Positions 43,712 to 56,400 of a stretch of 64,000 nt of DNA are shown here, piece after piece (within the stretch, counting starts at the first letter, position 1; each line of letters opens with the position of its first letter). Origin of the DNA: Deinococcus alpinitundrae (GTDB lineage: Bacteria; Deinococcota; Deinococci; Deinococcales; Deinococcaceae); the NCBI RefSeq assembly GCF_009982895.1, contig NZ_WXZL01000015.1, positions 1-64,000 on the forward strand. Direction: 5' to 3'. The translations under genes were made by a program, and so were the position numbers. The notes below the pieces were generated by a model. The model did no database searches, had not been told where the DNA came from, and saw only the letters and a program-made list of their open reading frames with translations.

Positions 43712-45370
43712 ATGAATTCACCGCACGCCGACGTGATCGTGGTGGGGGCTGGACTGGCCGGACTGGTGGCCGCTGCCGAGGTGGCTGATGCGGGCAAGCG
43801 GGTGCTGCTGCTCGATCAGGAAGGTGGGCAGAACCTGGGGGCTCAGGCGTTCTGGTCGCTGGGCGGCCTGTTTCTGATTGACTCGCCGGAGCAGCGCCGA
43901 CTGGGCATCCGCGACTCGCTTGAGCTGGCCCACCGCGACTGGATGACGACGGCAGGTTTTGACCGGCCAGAGGACCACTGGCCGCGTCAGTGGGCACAGG
44001 CTTACCTAGACTTCGCGGCGGGCGAGAAGCGCCGCTGGCTGGCCGAGCAGGGTGTGCGGTTCTTTCCGGCGGTGGGTTGGGCCGAGCGCGGTGGGCAGGG
44101 CGCGCTCGGCCCCGGCAACAGCGTGCCGAGATTTCACATTGTCTGGGGCAGCGGACCGGGCATCGTCGAGCCGTTCGAGCGCCGGGTGCGCGGACACGTC
44201 CAGGCCGGGCGCATTCAGTTCGCCTTTCGCCACCGGGTGCGCGGCCTGAGTGCCGTGGCTGGGCACATCGGTGGCGTTCACGGCGAGGTCCTGGAGCCGT
44301 CGCCGGTGGCGCGTGGCGAGCGCAGCTCACGGGTGGTCACGGGCGAGTTCGAGTTCGGCGCAGGCGCGGTGATTCTCACGTCCGGCGGCATCGGCGGCAA
44401 CCACGACCTGGTGCGGCAGTACTGGCCCGCCGAGCGCCTCGGACCGGCCCCCACGTTCATGCTCAGCGGCGTGCCTGCCCATGTGGACGGGCAGATGCAA
44501 CTCGCCGCCCAGCGGGCCGGGGCCAGCTTGATCAACCCGGACCGGATGTGGCACTACACCGAGGGACTGCGCAACTGGAATCCCATCTGGGCCAACCACG
44601 GTATCCGGGTGCTGCCGGGACCAAGCAGTCTGTGGCTCGACCCTAGCGGGCGGCGGCTGCCGTTTCCGCACTACCCCGGCTTCGACACGCTCGGCACGCT
44701 CAGCCACATCACCCGTCACGGCTACCCGTACACTTGGTTCGTGCTCAACCGCGCCATCATCAAGAAGGAATTCGCGCTGTCGGGCAGCGAGCAAAATCCC
44801 GACCTCACGAACCGCGACCTGCGCCTGACGCTGGAGCGGGTGGGCCGCGCCGTGCAGCCCCCGGTGCAGGCGTTCATGGATCACGGAGCCGACTTCGTGG
44901 TCCGCGACAACCTCACCGATCTGGTGCGCGGTATGAACGAACTGATCGGCAACGATGCTGTGGACGAGTCGACGCTGCGCCGAGAGATCGAGGCCCGCGA
45001 TGCCCAAGTCGTCAACGAGGTCGGCAAGGACACCCAACTGGCGCTGATTCGCTCGGCCCGCGCCTTGATCAGCGAGCGCCTGACGCGGGTGGCGAAACCC
45101 GCCCCGATTCTTGCTTCGGCAGACGGTCCCCTGATCGCCGTCAGGATGAATATCCTGACCCGCAAGTCGCTTGGCGGCCTGGAAACCGATCTGAGCGCGC
45201 GCGTCCTCGTACCCGGCGGCACGGTGATGCCGGGCCTGTACGCGGCAGGCGAGGTGGCGGGCTTCGGCGGCGGCGGCGTCCACGGCTACAGGTCGCTGGA
45301 AGGCACCTTTCTGGGCGGCTGCCTCTTCAGCGGGCGGGTGGCTGGACAGGCGGCGGCCCACGACGTTTGA
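43712..45370 (+). CDS. FAD-binding dehydrogenase (fumarate reductase/KsdD-like)
   Basis: 552 residues. The N-terminal Rossmann dinucleotide loop is VGAGLAGLVAAAE (11-23), followed by a long cap domain, and a C-terminal FAD-binding stretch AAGEVAGFGGGGVHGYRSLEG. The overall pattern matches the FAD-binding dehydrogenases annotated near 3-ketosteroid dehydrogenase and fumarate reductase flavoproteins. The substrate is unknown. No signal peptide is seen. It is monocistronic and leaderless. Confidence 0.85.
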   Translation: MNSPHADVIVVGAGLAGLVAAAEVADAGKRVLLLDQEGGQNLGAQAFWSLGGLFLIDSPEQRRLGIRDSLELAHRDWMTTAGFDRPEDHWPRQWAQAYLDFAAGEKRRWLAEQGVRFFPAVGWAERGGQGALGPGNSVPRFHIVWGSGPGIVEPFERRVRGHVQAGRIQFAFRHRVRGLSAVAGHIGGVHGEVLEPSPVARGERSSRVVTGEFEFGAGAVILTSGGIGGNHDLVRQYWPAERLGPAPTFMLSGVPAHVDGQMQLAAQRAGASLINPDRMWHYTEGLRNWNPIWANHGIRVLPGPSSLWLDPSGRRLPFPHYPGFDTLGTLSHITRHGYPYTWFVLNRAIIKKEFALSGSEQNPDLTNRDLRLTLERVGRAVQPPVQAFMDHGADFVVRDNLTDLVRGMNELIGNDAVDESTLRREIEARDAQVVNEVGKDTQLALIRSARALISERLTRVAKPAPILASADGPLIAVRMNILTRKSLGGLETDLSARVLVPGGTVMPGLYAAGEVAGFGGGGVHGYRSLEGTFLGGCLFSGRVAGQAAAHDV

Positions 45371-45673
45371 AAACGCTCGATTGTCTGAAGAATTGACGGC
45401 TGTCAGAACGTAAGAGGATTGTGACCAGCGAGTCACCCGACTCCCACTGAGAGAGCGTCGTTCTTTTGGCTTTTTTCGAGCAGACAGCCCCTTACAGGAA
45501 TTTTGCTTGACTCATCTAGCACATTTCTAAGGTCTCCCGTTGACCCGGTCAATCCACTCGTATGAATGCTCCATCAACAAACCGTCGTGGACTTCCTCCT
45601 CAGTTCCCGAATCGTTCGTTTCCTGATCGTAAGGAACCCACCGTCTTGCAGTGGGCCTGCGGCGTTCTTTTAC
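45371..45673. other. Intergenic stretch without supported gene
   Basis: About 300 bases between the flavoprotein and the palindrome upstream of the 143-residue gene. It is AT-richer than its surroundings. A CCCAC/GTGGG inverted repeat (about 45639-45659) is present but weak. No coding frame with start signals was found. Confidence 0.4.
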
Positions 45674-45686
45674 GTGGGGTCCCCAC
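45674..45686. promoter_or_regulatory. Palindrome GTGGGGTCCCCAC
   Basis: A perfect 13-base palindrome with central T, ending 5 bases upstream of a consensus -35. Its position fits an operator for the 143-residue gene. Confidence 0.4.
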
Positions 45687-45691
45687 TGATG

Positions 45692-45720
45692 TTGACTTAT
45701 AGTTTTTTTAAACCCATACT
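45692..45720 (+). promoter_or_regulatory. Strong sigma-A promoter
   Basis: TTGACT 45692-45697, a 17-base AT-rich spacer and CATACT 45715-45720. AGGAGG and ATG 45745 follow, giving a short leader with a good Shine-Dalgarno. Confidence 0.75.
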
Positions 45721-45744
45721 CGCTGACAGGAGGAACAACACAAC

Positions 45745-46176
45745 ATGGCTTACCGAAAACTAAGTGAACAGGTGCAGATGCTTACCAACCCTCAGCGCAG
45801 CGATACTTTCGTCAGGGATTTTAAGGCGGCGGTGAGAGAGGGACAATTCGAAGCGGCTTACATGAACACCGAGCGTTTTCAGCTTCCCAAAGCATTTAGC
45901 CGCCGAAATAGCGATGAAACATACAACAAGAGCATGCGCGAGATGATTTTTGAGACCACTCCCGAATTTGAAGAGTGGTTCGAGCGCACCAACCGCGAAC
46001 TGGCAGCCACCCGGCGCGGCGGCAACATCAAACCCAGCATCGAGGCGATTGAAGCGGGTCTGGTCGATTTCAAGACGCTGGCCGCCGAAACCCGTCAGAA
46101 GATGCAGGCCAGCTACGACAAGGGCCACTCGCTCGGCAAATCGCGGGCACGCGGCAAACGCAAGACCGGCAAATAA
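45745..46176 (+). CDS. Hypothetical protein with basic tail (143 aa)
   Basis: 143 residues, soluble and helical (EQVQMLTNPQRSDTFVRDF; ATPEFEEWFERTNREL-type region), ending in a strongly basic KSRARGKRKTGK tail that could bind nucleic acid. A consensus promoter and AGGAGG indicate high expression. Codon use matches the chromosome although the upstream DNA is AT-richer. I do not recognise the family; nothing in the neighbours hints at a role. Confidence 0.75.
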   Translation: MAYRKLSEQVQMLTNPQRSDTFVRDFKAAVREGQFEAAYMNTERFQLPKAFSRRNSDETYNKSMREMIFETTPEFEEWFERTNRELAATRRGGNIKPSIEAIEAGLVDFKTLAAETRQKMQASYDKGHSLGKSRARGKRKTGK

Positions 46177-46302
46177 AACTGTCGACTTAGGCTGAATCGC
46201 GCTTCGGCATGTGGTTCGGCAGGTCATCAATTGGCAGTTGCAGCTTCCGGCTTTCGGCGCCTCTTTGCAGCAGATGTTCAAATAGCAGAGCCAGAACTTT
46301 GA

Positions 46303-46343
46303 AATTCAGCCCCGCACCTTTTCTTCCGGGGCGGGGCTGAATT
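46303..46343. terminator. Large inverted repeat between convergent genes
   Basis: AATTCAGCCCCGC 46303-46315 and GCGGGGCTGAATT 46331-46343 form a perfect 13-bp stem with a 15-base loop between the 143-residue gene and the convergent Roadblock gene. T runs are weak, so it may be a bidirectional terminator or an mRNA-end stabiliser. Confidence 0.55.
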
Positions 46344-46402
46344 CTGAACATCACAGCAGTGGTCGTGAAACGCAAGCGCTTGTGTAAACCCTGCGCCGGG
46401 CA

Positions 46403-47146
46403 TCAAACCAACCGTTCGACCGGGTTGGACGAACGCAGCCAGTACTTCATCAAGCTGGCACTGGCACTCTCGCGCAGCAAGCAGGCGACGATGCCACCGG
46501 GGTGCTCGAACAGCAGCAGGCAGCGCTCGCCGTACTCCACCTGAATGACTCCCAGCGGCCGGGTCGCCAGTCCCGCACCACGCAGCGTCGGCAGAGCATC
46601 TTGCGGCGTGCTGCTCTGGCTCTGGGCCAGCCAGTGGGCATCCGAGAGCGACGTTCTGGCGCGGCGGCCCAGACCCTCGGGAAGCCGGATACCCGCGCTG
46701 TGAAGCAGCAAGCCCTGGGCGTCGTAGAAGGTGACCGCCAGTACGCCGGGACGCTCCAGCAGCTTCTCGACATAAAGCTGACCCGCCGTCGGCGCGGCCT
46801 GGGATTGGGTACCCAGCAGCGAGTGAATCAAGGTCGAGAGTTCGAAGGCTTCCAGCGGCAGTTGCAGGGTGCCTGCTGCGCCCGCCGCACGGGCATCGTT
46901 GCCGTCGATCTCGCCGAGCAGCACCACGGGCAGCGCAGCCTGGCGCAACTTGCGGCACAGCTCCACGCCGCTCTGGTCCGGCAGGCTCAGCCCGGCGATC
47001 ACCAGGTCGGGCCGCCAGTCGCGGCTTTCACGCTCGGCCTGCGCGCCGCTGCCGACGCTGCGAAAGCGCAGTCCTAGCCCTTCGAGCAAGCGCTCGAGCG
47101 CCTTGCGCACACCAATCTGGGCTTCAACCACCAGTACTTCGGCCAT
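46403..47146 (-). CDS. Pseudo-receiver plus Roadblock/LC7 domain protein
   Basis: 247 residues. Residues 1-115 have the receiver fold (VLVVEAQIGVRKALERLL at the start), but the phosphoacceptor position is Gly52 (DLVIAGLSLPDQSG) and the acidic pocket is reduced to Glu8, so it cannot be phosphorylated normally. Residues about 128-245 resemble a Roadblock/LC7 domain (RPGVLAVTFYDAQGLLLHSAG). Such proteins are often partners of small GTPases or polarity systems; none is adjacent. ATG 47144-47146 was preferred because it overlaps the stop of a short leader frame (TGATG); ATG 47150-47152 is an alternative. Confidence 0.75.
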   Translation of the reverse strand: MAEVLVVEAQIGVRKALERLLEGLGLRFRSVGSGAQAERESRDWRPDLVIAGLSLPDQSGVELCRKLRQAALPVVLLGEIDGNDARAAGAAGTLQLPLEAFELSTLIHSLLGTQSQAAPTAGQLYVEKLLERPGVLAVTFYDAQGLLLHSAGIRLPEGLGRRARTSLSDAHWLAQSQSSTPQDALPTLRGAGLATRPLGVIQVEYGERCLLLFEHPGGIVACLLRESASASLMKYWLRSSNPVERLV

Positions 47147-47190
47147 CAGCATAATGAGGAAGAGAAAATCAGCATGGAGAAGAGGGCCAT
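47146..47190 (-). CDS. Possible 14-codon leader peptide (MALFSMLIFSSSLC)
   Basis: A short frame starting 8 bases after a TAGGCT hexamer ends in TGA that overlaps the ATG of the Roadblock protein as TGATG. That geometry suggests a leaderless mRNA whose first frame delivers ribosomes to the main gene by termination-reinitiation. The peptide is hydrophobic. The evidence is positional only. Confidence 0.35.
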   Translation of the reverse strand: MALFSMLIFSSSLC

Positions 47191-47198
47191 CGTGACAC

Positions 47199-47204
47199 AG
47201 CCTA
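47199..47204 (-). promoter_or_regulatory. Possible -10 (TAGGCT) within a 10-base palindrome
   Basis: TAGGCT on minus, part of the palindrome AGCCTAGGCT (47199-47208), 8 bases before the leader-peptide ATG. Confidence 0.4.
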
Positions 47205-47369
47205 GGCTCCCTGACCTGACTCGAGTCTTACAGCAGAGCACAGTCAGAGGGCCTCTAGACCGTCAGGAACGCTGCGGCAGGCAAAATCCGGTTTGTCTTC
47301 TCTACGACCAGAACCCATTCCGCGCCGACTCTCGTTGGTCAGATAAAACCGGTTCAATCCGAGTGCCCA

Positions 47370-48502
47370 TCAGAAGGCCGTCCAGCGACCATCGTCTGCG
47401 GCACTCTCCAACACTCTCTCCATAAATTTCACGCCCTGCACACCATCCTGAACGGTGGGATAGAGCGCCTCCAGCTGCTCGCCGCGCTGCCGCGCCGCGA
47501 TGTCGTCGGCGACCCCGGTGTAGATGTTGGCGAACGCCTCGATGAACGCCTCGGGGTGTCCGGCGGGCAGGCGGGTGGCCTGCTGAGCGGCCGCGCCCAG
47601 CCCCGGCCCGCCGCGCGTCAGCAGTTGCCGGGGCGCGGCGAGCTGGTCGTAGATCAGCACGTTGGGGTTCTCCTGACACCAGCTTAGACTGCCCCGGCTG
47701 CCGAACACCGAGAGCCGCAGATCGTTCTCGCGGCCAATCTCGATCTGCGACACCGTCAGCAGGCCTTTTGCACCACCCGCGAAGCGCAGCAGCATGCTGG
47801 CATCGTCGTCGAGGGCGCGGCCTGGCACAAAGTGGGTCAGCTCGGCAGCCACCGCGCTCAGCTCCAGGCCGGTCACGAAGCTGACGAGCTGCTCGGCGTG
47901 GGTACCGATGTCGCCCAGCGCTCCAGCGGGGCCACTGCGCGAGGGGTCGGTGCGCCAGTCGGCTTGCTTGCCCTCGCTTCCGGTGGCCAGCCAGCCCTGG
48001 TGGTACTCGGCGATCACCTTGCGGACCTCGCCCAGCACGCCGCCGCGCACCATCTCGCGGGCCTGGCGGATCAGCGGGTAGCCGGAGTAGTTGTAGGTGA
48101 CGGCAAAGACGGTGCCCGATTGCTGGACGGCCTGTTCGAGTTCCTGGGCCTGCGCCAGCGTATGCACCAGCGGCTTGTCGCAGATGACGTGAAACCCGGC
48201 CTGCACGGCGGCCAGCGCCACCGGAAAGTGCAGGTGGTTGGGCGTCACGATGCTGATGACTTCCGCGCCGTCCTCGCGCGCCTTCTCGCCTGCCAGCAAG
48301 TCTTGCCAGCTGCCGTAGCTGCGCTCGGGAGCCAGGCCGAGCGCTTCTCCCGACGCCCTGGAGCGCTCCGGGGTGCTGGAGAGCGCTCCGGCCACCAGCT
48401 GGTAGCGCCCATCCAGCGCCGCCGCGTGCCGGTGGACCGCGCCGATGAAGGCGTCCTTGCCGCCGCCGACCATCGCCAGCCGAAGTGGGCGCTCGTAACC
48501 GC

Positions 48503-48506
<4 letters not shown>
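47370..48506 (-). CDS. Gfo/Idh/MocA-family oxidoreductase
   Basis: 378 residues. The N-terminal Rossmann fold starts [15 protein letters not shown] (8-22); the family EKP motif appears as DKP in HVICDKPL (near 110); [13 protein letters not shown] (near 198) holds the catalytic His. Such enzymes oxidise or reduce sugars and inositols with NAD(P). The GTG start overlaps the stop of the epimerase gene (GTGA). It is the last gene of a five-gene ABC sugar operon and probably catalyses an early catabolic step on the imported compound. Confidence 0.87.
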
Positions 48507-49510
<1,004 letters not shown>

Positions 49511-49649
49511 GGATGATCCTTTTTGGAAGGGATGAAACGGAAGAAGTGAACTCGGCAAAAGTCGTTGGGGCGAGCACTATCGGCCCGCCCCACAGTTTAA
49601 TCAAGCGGCCAGCGCACAGGCTTGAGCGTGCTGGTCTTCAGCACTCAGC

Positions 49650-50600
49650 TCAGAACGGCGAATCCGGGTAGTAGAACTTGGCGGCGTTGCTTTTGGTCAC
49701 CAGCGTACTGGGAATGATGGTGGACTTGGGCATGGCGGTTTTGGTCATGATCGACTTGGCGGTCAGACGCATGGCGTCGCGGATCATGGTGGGCGGGTAG
49801 GTCACATCGGCGGTGATCAGCGGATCGCCGTCCTGCACCTTCTTGATCATTTCCTTCATGCCCGCGCCGCCCAGCACGAACTTGATATCGCTGCGTCCGG
49901 CCTGCTGAATGGCCTTGAGGACCCCCACCGCGATGTCGTCGTCCTGTGCCCACACGGCGTCAATCTTGGGAAAGCGGGTCAGGTAGTCCTGCATCACCTT
50001 GAAGCCGTCGTCGCGGTTCCAGTTGGCGTACTGCTTGTCCAGAATCTTGACGTTGGGGTACTTGGCCTTGAGGACGCTCTCGAAGCCGTCGACCCGCTGG
50101 TTGTCGATCACGGTGGCGATGCCGCGCAGCACCACGACGTTGCCCTTGCCGCCCAGCGTCTTGCCCACATACTCGCCGCTGACCTTGCCCAGGCCTGGAT
50201 TGTCGCCCGCGACGTAGGCGTTCTGGGCGGTGGGGTCGGTCAGGGCGCGGTCCACGACCACCGTGAAGACGCCCTTTTTCTGGAGGTTGCCTACCGGACG
50301 GGTCAGCGGGGCGCTCTCCTGCGGCAAGATCACCAGCGCGTTGATCTTGTTGACCGCCGACAGATCCTGAATCTGATTGGCCTGCTCGTTGGAATCCTTG
50401 GCGGTCTTGACGATGACGGTGAGGCCGGGGTACTGCTTTTCGAGTTCGGCCTTGGTCTGGTTGGCCCAGTAGACGATGCCCGCCGTCCAGCCGTGATCGG
50501 CGGAAGGAATCGACACGCCCATAACCTGCTTGGTCTGCGCCAGTGCGGCGGAAGCGAGCAGGGTCAGGGAGAGCAGGGCCAGATTCTTGAGCTGTTGCAT
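49650..50600 (-). CDS. Ribose-type ABC substrate-binding protein
   Basis: 316 residues. A signal peptide (about 1-21, ending ALAQ) is followed by a periplasmic-binding-protein type I fold ([33 protein letters not shown]), typical of RbsB/XylF/inositol-binding proteins. Preceded by AAGGAGT. The ligand is a monosaccharide or cyclitol; the downstream epimerase and oxidoreductase fit the latter. It follows its permease on the same strand by 103 bases. Confidence 0.9.
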   Translation of the reverse strand: MQQLKNLALLSLTLLASAALAQTKQVMGVSIPSADHGWTAGIVYWANQTKAELEKQYPGLTVIVKTAKDSNEQANQIQDLSAVNKINALVILPQESAPLTRPVGNLQKKGVFTVVVDRALTDPTAQNAYVAGDNPGLGKVSGEYVGKTLGGKGNVVVLRGIATVIDNQRVDGFESVLKAKYPNVKILDKQYANWNRDDGFKVMQDYLTRFPKIDAVWAQDDDIAVGVLKAIQQAGRSDIKFVLGGAGMKEMIKKVQDGDPLITADVTYPPTMIRDAMRLTAKSIMTKTAMPKSTIIPSTLVTKSNAAKFYYPDSPF

Positions 50601-50703
50601 GGTGACTCCTTGCGGTGAAGAGAGGGGGTGGAAAAGGGGCGAGGTGCTTGACGGTGGGCGGCCTGCTACGGCGGTTTCCTGGGCCGGGGTCTGAAGATCA
50701 TCT

Positions 50704-51701
<998 letters not shown>

Positions 51702-51705
<4 letters not shown>

Positions 51706-53228
51706 GCGCTCTCCAGAATGGACGGTGTGGTGTGGCTGGGGGCGGCCTTGAGGCCGGTGGCGTATTGAATGACTTCCTGCTCGCTCATCTCGGCTCCCGA
51801 CAGCTCACCCACGATGCGGCCCTCGCGGACCACCAGCAGGCGCTGACTCAGGCCGAGAAGTTCATTGAGCTCGCTGGAGATGACGATGACGCCCTTGCCG
51901 CTCTGGGCCAGGCGGTCAATCAGCAAATAAATCTCGCGCTTGGCCCCCACATCCACGCCGCGCGTGGGTTCGTCGAGCACGATCACCTGCGGATCGGCTT
52001 CCAGAATGCGGGCCAGGGCGAGCTTTTGCTGGTTACCGCCCGACAGCAGGCGCGCTTCCACGTCCAGGCGCCCGCTGCGAATGCCGTAGTCCTTGGCGGC
52101 CCGCTCCAGTGCCCGCTGCTCCGCGCCGATATCGAGCAGCGGGCGGGCGTAGTGCTGCAGGGTGGTCAGGGTCAGGTTGGGGCGCAACTTGAAATCGACC
52201 AGCAGGCCCTTGCCCTTGCGGTCCTCGCTAAGGTACACCAGCCCGGCGCGGGCCGCGTCGCCGGGACTGCGCAGACGCACGGCTTTTCCGGCCAGTCGCA
52301 CCTGCCCCAGCGTGCGCGGGCGCAGTCCCAGCAGGCCCTCGAACAGCTCGGTGCGCCCCGAGCCGACTAGGCCCGCGAAGCCCAGCACCTCGCCCGCATG
52401 CAGGGTAAAACGGATGTCCTGCGCCCAGCCCGGCACGCTGAGTTGCTCTACGTGCAGCAGTTCCCGCTCGCCCGGCTGGCCCTTCGGCGGAAACATGTCC
52501 TCCAGTTCGCGCCCCACCATCCGGTTGGCCATCTCGTGCGGGGTCAGTTCGCTGGCCGGGCCGCTGGAAACCACCAGACCGTCGCGCAGCACCGTCACCG
52601 TATCCGCCAGCGCCTTGACCTCTTCCAGTTTGTGGCTGATGTAGAGGATGGTCACGCCCTGCGCCCTGAGGTTACGGATCAGGTCAAATAGCACCTCGGT
52701 TTCGCGCACCGTCAGGCTGGCCGTGGGTTCGTCCATGATCAGCACGCGGGCGTCGCGGGCCAGCGCCTTGGCAATCTCGACAAGCTGCTTTTGGGGCACG
52801 CTCAAATCGCGTACTTTCGAGCGCGGATCGATCGGCACGCTGAGGCGCGAGAGGGCCGCGTGCGCCTCGGCGTTCATGGCCGCGTCGTTGAGCAGCAGGC
52901 CGCCGAGTTCGCGGCCCAGAAAGACGTTTTGCGCCACGCTGAGATCGTCGGCCAGATTGAATTCCTGGTGAATCAGCACCACGCCTCTGGCCTCGGCGTC
53001 GCGGCTGCTGCGAAAGTGAACCGGCTGCCCCGACACCTGCACTTCACCGGTGGTCGGCGGTTGATAGCCGCCCAGAATTTTCATCAGGGTGCTCTTGCCC
53101 GCGCCGTTTTCACCGATCAAGGCGTGAACTTCTCCGGCAGCGATGGCCACACTGACGCCGTGCAGAACTTCCACTGGCCCGAAGGCCTTGGTGACGTTGA
53201 TAAATTCGGCGGCTGGAGGTTGGCTCAA
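51702..53228 (-). CDS. Ribose-type ABC ATPase (two nucleotide-binding domains)
   Basis: 508 residues with tandem ATPase domains. The first has Walker [10 protein letters not shown], signature [15 protein letters not shown] and Walker [11 protein letters not shown]. The second has the degenerate Walker [11 protein letters not shown], signature LSGGNQQK and [12 protein letters not shown]. This is the RbsA/XylG/MglA architecture. The start is TTG 53226-53228 with AGGTG upstream; the longer open frame before it lacks motifs. First gene of the ATPase, permease, binding protein, epimerase, oxidoreductase operon. Confidence 0.92.
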
Positions 53229-53463
53229 GGGTTCACCTGTCCGTGAAGGAGACGAGCAAAAGCAACTTGATTTTTGGCTGGGAGCCTGACGCCCAGGCCA
53301 GGCGCTTTGGCCGCGTTTGAAGTCCGTTGTCGATGGACTGAGGGTAACACAAAAGGACGAGGGCGAAATCGTTTTCGGCAGGTTGAGGTGGAGGCCAGAA
53401 GGCCCGGCCATCACTTGAACGAGGTGGGAGCCGTACGCCGGTCTCACTGGGCGATTGGCCGCG

Positions 53464-56400
53464 CTACTTGCCGACGAATACCGCCGTCGTCAGCCCCGGC
53501 ACGCTCAGCGTATCGCCGCTGACTTTGCTGCTCTTCACCACCGCGTCCGAGCTGGCCTGGAGGGCCGGGTGCAGACTCAGCTTCAGCGACACGAGGCTGG
53601 CATCCTTGAGGGTGTAGGCGGTGCTGGCGGCGTTGAAGACGACCAAAACGTTCTTGTAGGGTGCCGCCCCGCCGCTGAGCTTCATCACGATGACGCCAGG
53701 TGTCTGATTGGGGCCAGCGTTGAGGAACGTCAGCTGGCTTTGCACAGCTTGGGCGCTGGGCAGCCGGAAGAGGGACGTGGAGTTGCGGATGCTCAGCAGC
53801 TCGCGCAGATGGTCCGAGGCCCGCGTCCGGTCCGCCGCCGTCACCTTGAGGGCCGCGTTGGCGAGCAAGGGGCGGTAAATATCCCACTGGTCCTTGTTCT
53901 TCTCGGCCATCGGCAACCCGCGTCCGAAGCCGTTGTCGGCCCCGGTCCAGGCCACCGCATTGAACCAGTCGCCGCTGTTGTAGCTGTCGGTGTCGAAGCT
54001 CTTGGAGCGCAGCAACTCGTCGCCCGCATGGATGAACGGCATGCCCTGACCCAGCAGCACCAAGCTGTAGGCCAGATTCTGCATCCGCACCCGCTGGGCC
54101 GTCGTCGCGCTGAGCGGGGCCTTGAGCAGCACCGCGTCCCAGAGGGTCTGGTTGTCGTGCGCCGAGACGTAGTTGATCGCCTCGCGGGGGCTGGCCGCGT
54201 AGCCGGTGGGCGCACCGTTATAGGTCACCTGAGCGCCGGTCACGGTCTTGCCAGTGCTGTCGGTGAACCTGAAGTCGCGCAGATTGCCGCTCAGCGCCAC
54301 CTTGAGCTGATCGGTGAGCTTGAGCAGTTTTGCCTTGTCGGTGTTCTGCGGCTGGCCATTGGGCAGGGTAAACAGGCCGGTGGCGAAGCCCTGGTCTTGC
54401 AGGCCGCCGAAGGGATTGCCGCCGCGCACCGCGTCCCGGATGCGGTCGTTGAAGGTGCCGATGCCCTGTCCATAGAGGTTGATCTGGGTGGCGTTGACGC
54501 CGCGCGCGTTCCCTGCCACCTCGCCAAAGTCCCAGCCCTCGCCGTAGAGGTAGATCTGCTTGCCGTCCACGCCGTCTTTGGCAAGAGTCAGCGCGTCGAG
54601 TGCGGCTCGGGCAGCCTGCATGTCGCTGACGAGATGGTGACCCATCAAATCGAAGCGGAAGCCGTCCACCTTGTACTGCTTGGCCTCCAGCACCAGCGTG
54701 TCGAGCATCAGGCGGCGCATCATGGTGTGCTCGGTGGCGGTGTTGGAGCAGCAGGTCGAGTTGGCGACCACGCCGTTGACGTCGAGCCGGTGGTAGTACC
54801 CGGGAACGACCTTGTCCAGCACGCTGTTGTCGGCCTCGCCACTGGCCGCCGTGTGGTTGAAGACCACATCCTGCACGACCCGCAGGCCCGCCGCGTTGAG
54901 CGCCATGACCATCGAGCGGTACTCTTTGGTGCGCTGGTCGGGATTCACCGCGTAGGTGCCTTCCGGCGTCATGTAGTGGTAGGGATCGTAGCCCCAGTTG
55001 AAGCCGTCCTGATCCTTGACGGCGTTGACGGCGGCCTGCTGCTCCTCGCTGGCAGGTGGGAGTTTAGAGAGGTCTCCTGTGCTCTTCCAGGTCGCCTTAT
55101 CTTTGGGCAGCGAGGCGATGTCGAAGGTCGGCAGCAGGTGAACGGCCTTGAGGCCCGCGTCGGCCAAAGCCCTCAGGTGCTTCATGCCGTCGCTGTTCTT
55201 CTCGGTGAAGGCCAGGTAGGTGCCGCGCTCGGCAGCCGGAACGGTGGCATCGGCCACGCTGAAGTCGCGCGGGTGCAGCTCGTAGAAGTTCAGGTCGCCC
55301 ACCGAGCTGAGCGCGGGCTTCTTGAGGGTGTCCCAGCCCGCCGGTTTCTGCGCGGCGTCATTGAGGTCGGTGACGAGTGATTGCTGGCTGTCGCGGGTCA
55401 GGCCGGTGGAGTAAGGATCAGACACGAGGTTGGTTTCGACCTTGCCCGTCGTGGGCGCGTAGACCTTGACTTCGTAGCGGTAGGGCGCATTCTTCCAGGT
55501 GGCGTCACCGGTCACGCTCCAGCTGCCCTTCTCGCCCGCCCTCATCGGCATGGTCCTGGTCTGTCCATTCACCGCCACCAGCACCTGAACACTCTGCGCG
55601 GTGGGGGCCCAGACGGTCAGGGTAGGAATGGTGCCCGCCCAGGTCACGCCCAGCGGGCCGCTGTAGCTGTAGAGGTCGTCGAGTGCGCCCCAGCGCTGCA
55701 CACCCGTCGCGTCGATCAGTTTGTCGTCCAGCCCGGTGCTGCTGAGGGCCAGTTGCCCGCGCAGGGCCGCCGCCACCTGACCCGCATCCTCGGGCCTGAG
55801 CTTGACCACCGCGTACTTCGCCAGATAGGGGTATTTGGCCTTGAGCGCTGCGCTCAGCTGGTCGCCGTCGTCCGAGCGCACCAGCGGCAGGCTCGCGCCG
55901 CCGGTGATGCCCGCTGAGGTCAGCTTGAGGTCGCCCGCCGCGCTGTAATACAGGTTGAGCAGTGCTCCGTTCTCCAGCAGCGCGGGCTTGACGGCGATGG
56001 TGTCGCGGGTGAGCCACACCGCCTGCTGCTGCCCCAGATCGCCGATGGGCCGCACGCTGGTATCGGGGCGGGTGGTGTTGACCGCCGGGCTGCCGCTGAT
56101 GATCCAGGCCTGATTGCCGGAAGCGGCGGGCAGGCTCTGGTCGGGGCCGGGGTCCTTGTCGTCACCCTTGTGAATGATGAAGTTCAATTTGGTCCAGCCT
56201 TCCACGGTGAGCACATCCCAGTACACTCCGAACTCATTTTTGCCGGTTTGCGTCAGCGGCTTGGTCCATTCGGTGGGCGTCTTCGCGCCGTCCCAGACGT
56301 GAAGGCCCCAGCCGTCGTACTTGCCGTCGGGACGGTAGTAGTTGATGCGGGCATTGCCAGCCGGAATGGCCGGGCCGCTGTCGGCGGCAGGCGCAGCAGG

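Noticed and set aside
45566..45763. 65-codon frame on plus
   Set aside because: Runs through the promoter, palindrome and start region of the 143-residue gene.
46187..46375. 62-codon frame on minus
   Set aside because: Lies over the inverted repeat between convergent genes, without start signals.
53455..55380. 641-codon open frame on plus
   Set aside because: Shadow opposite the pullulanase catalytic domain.
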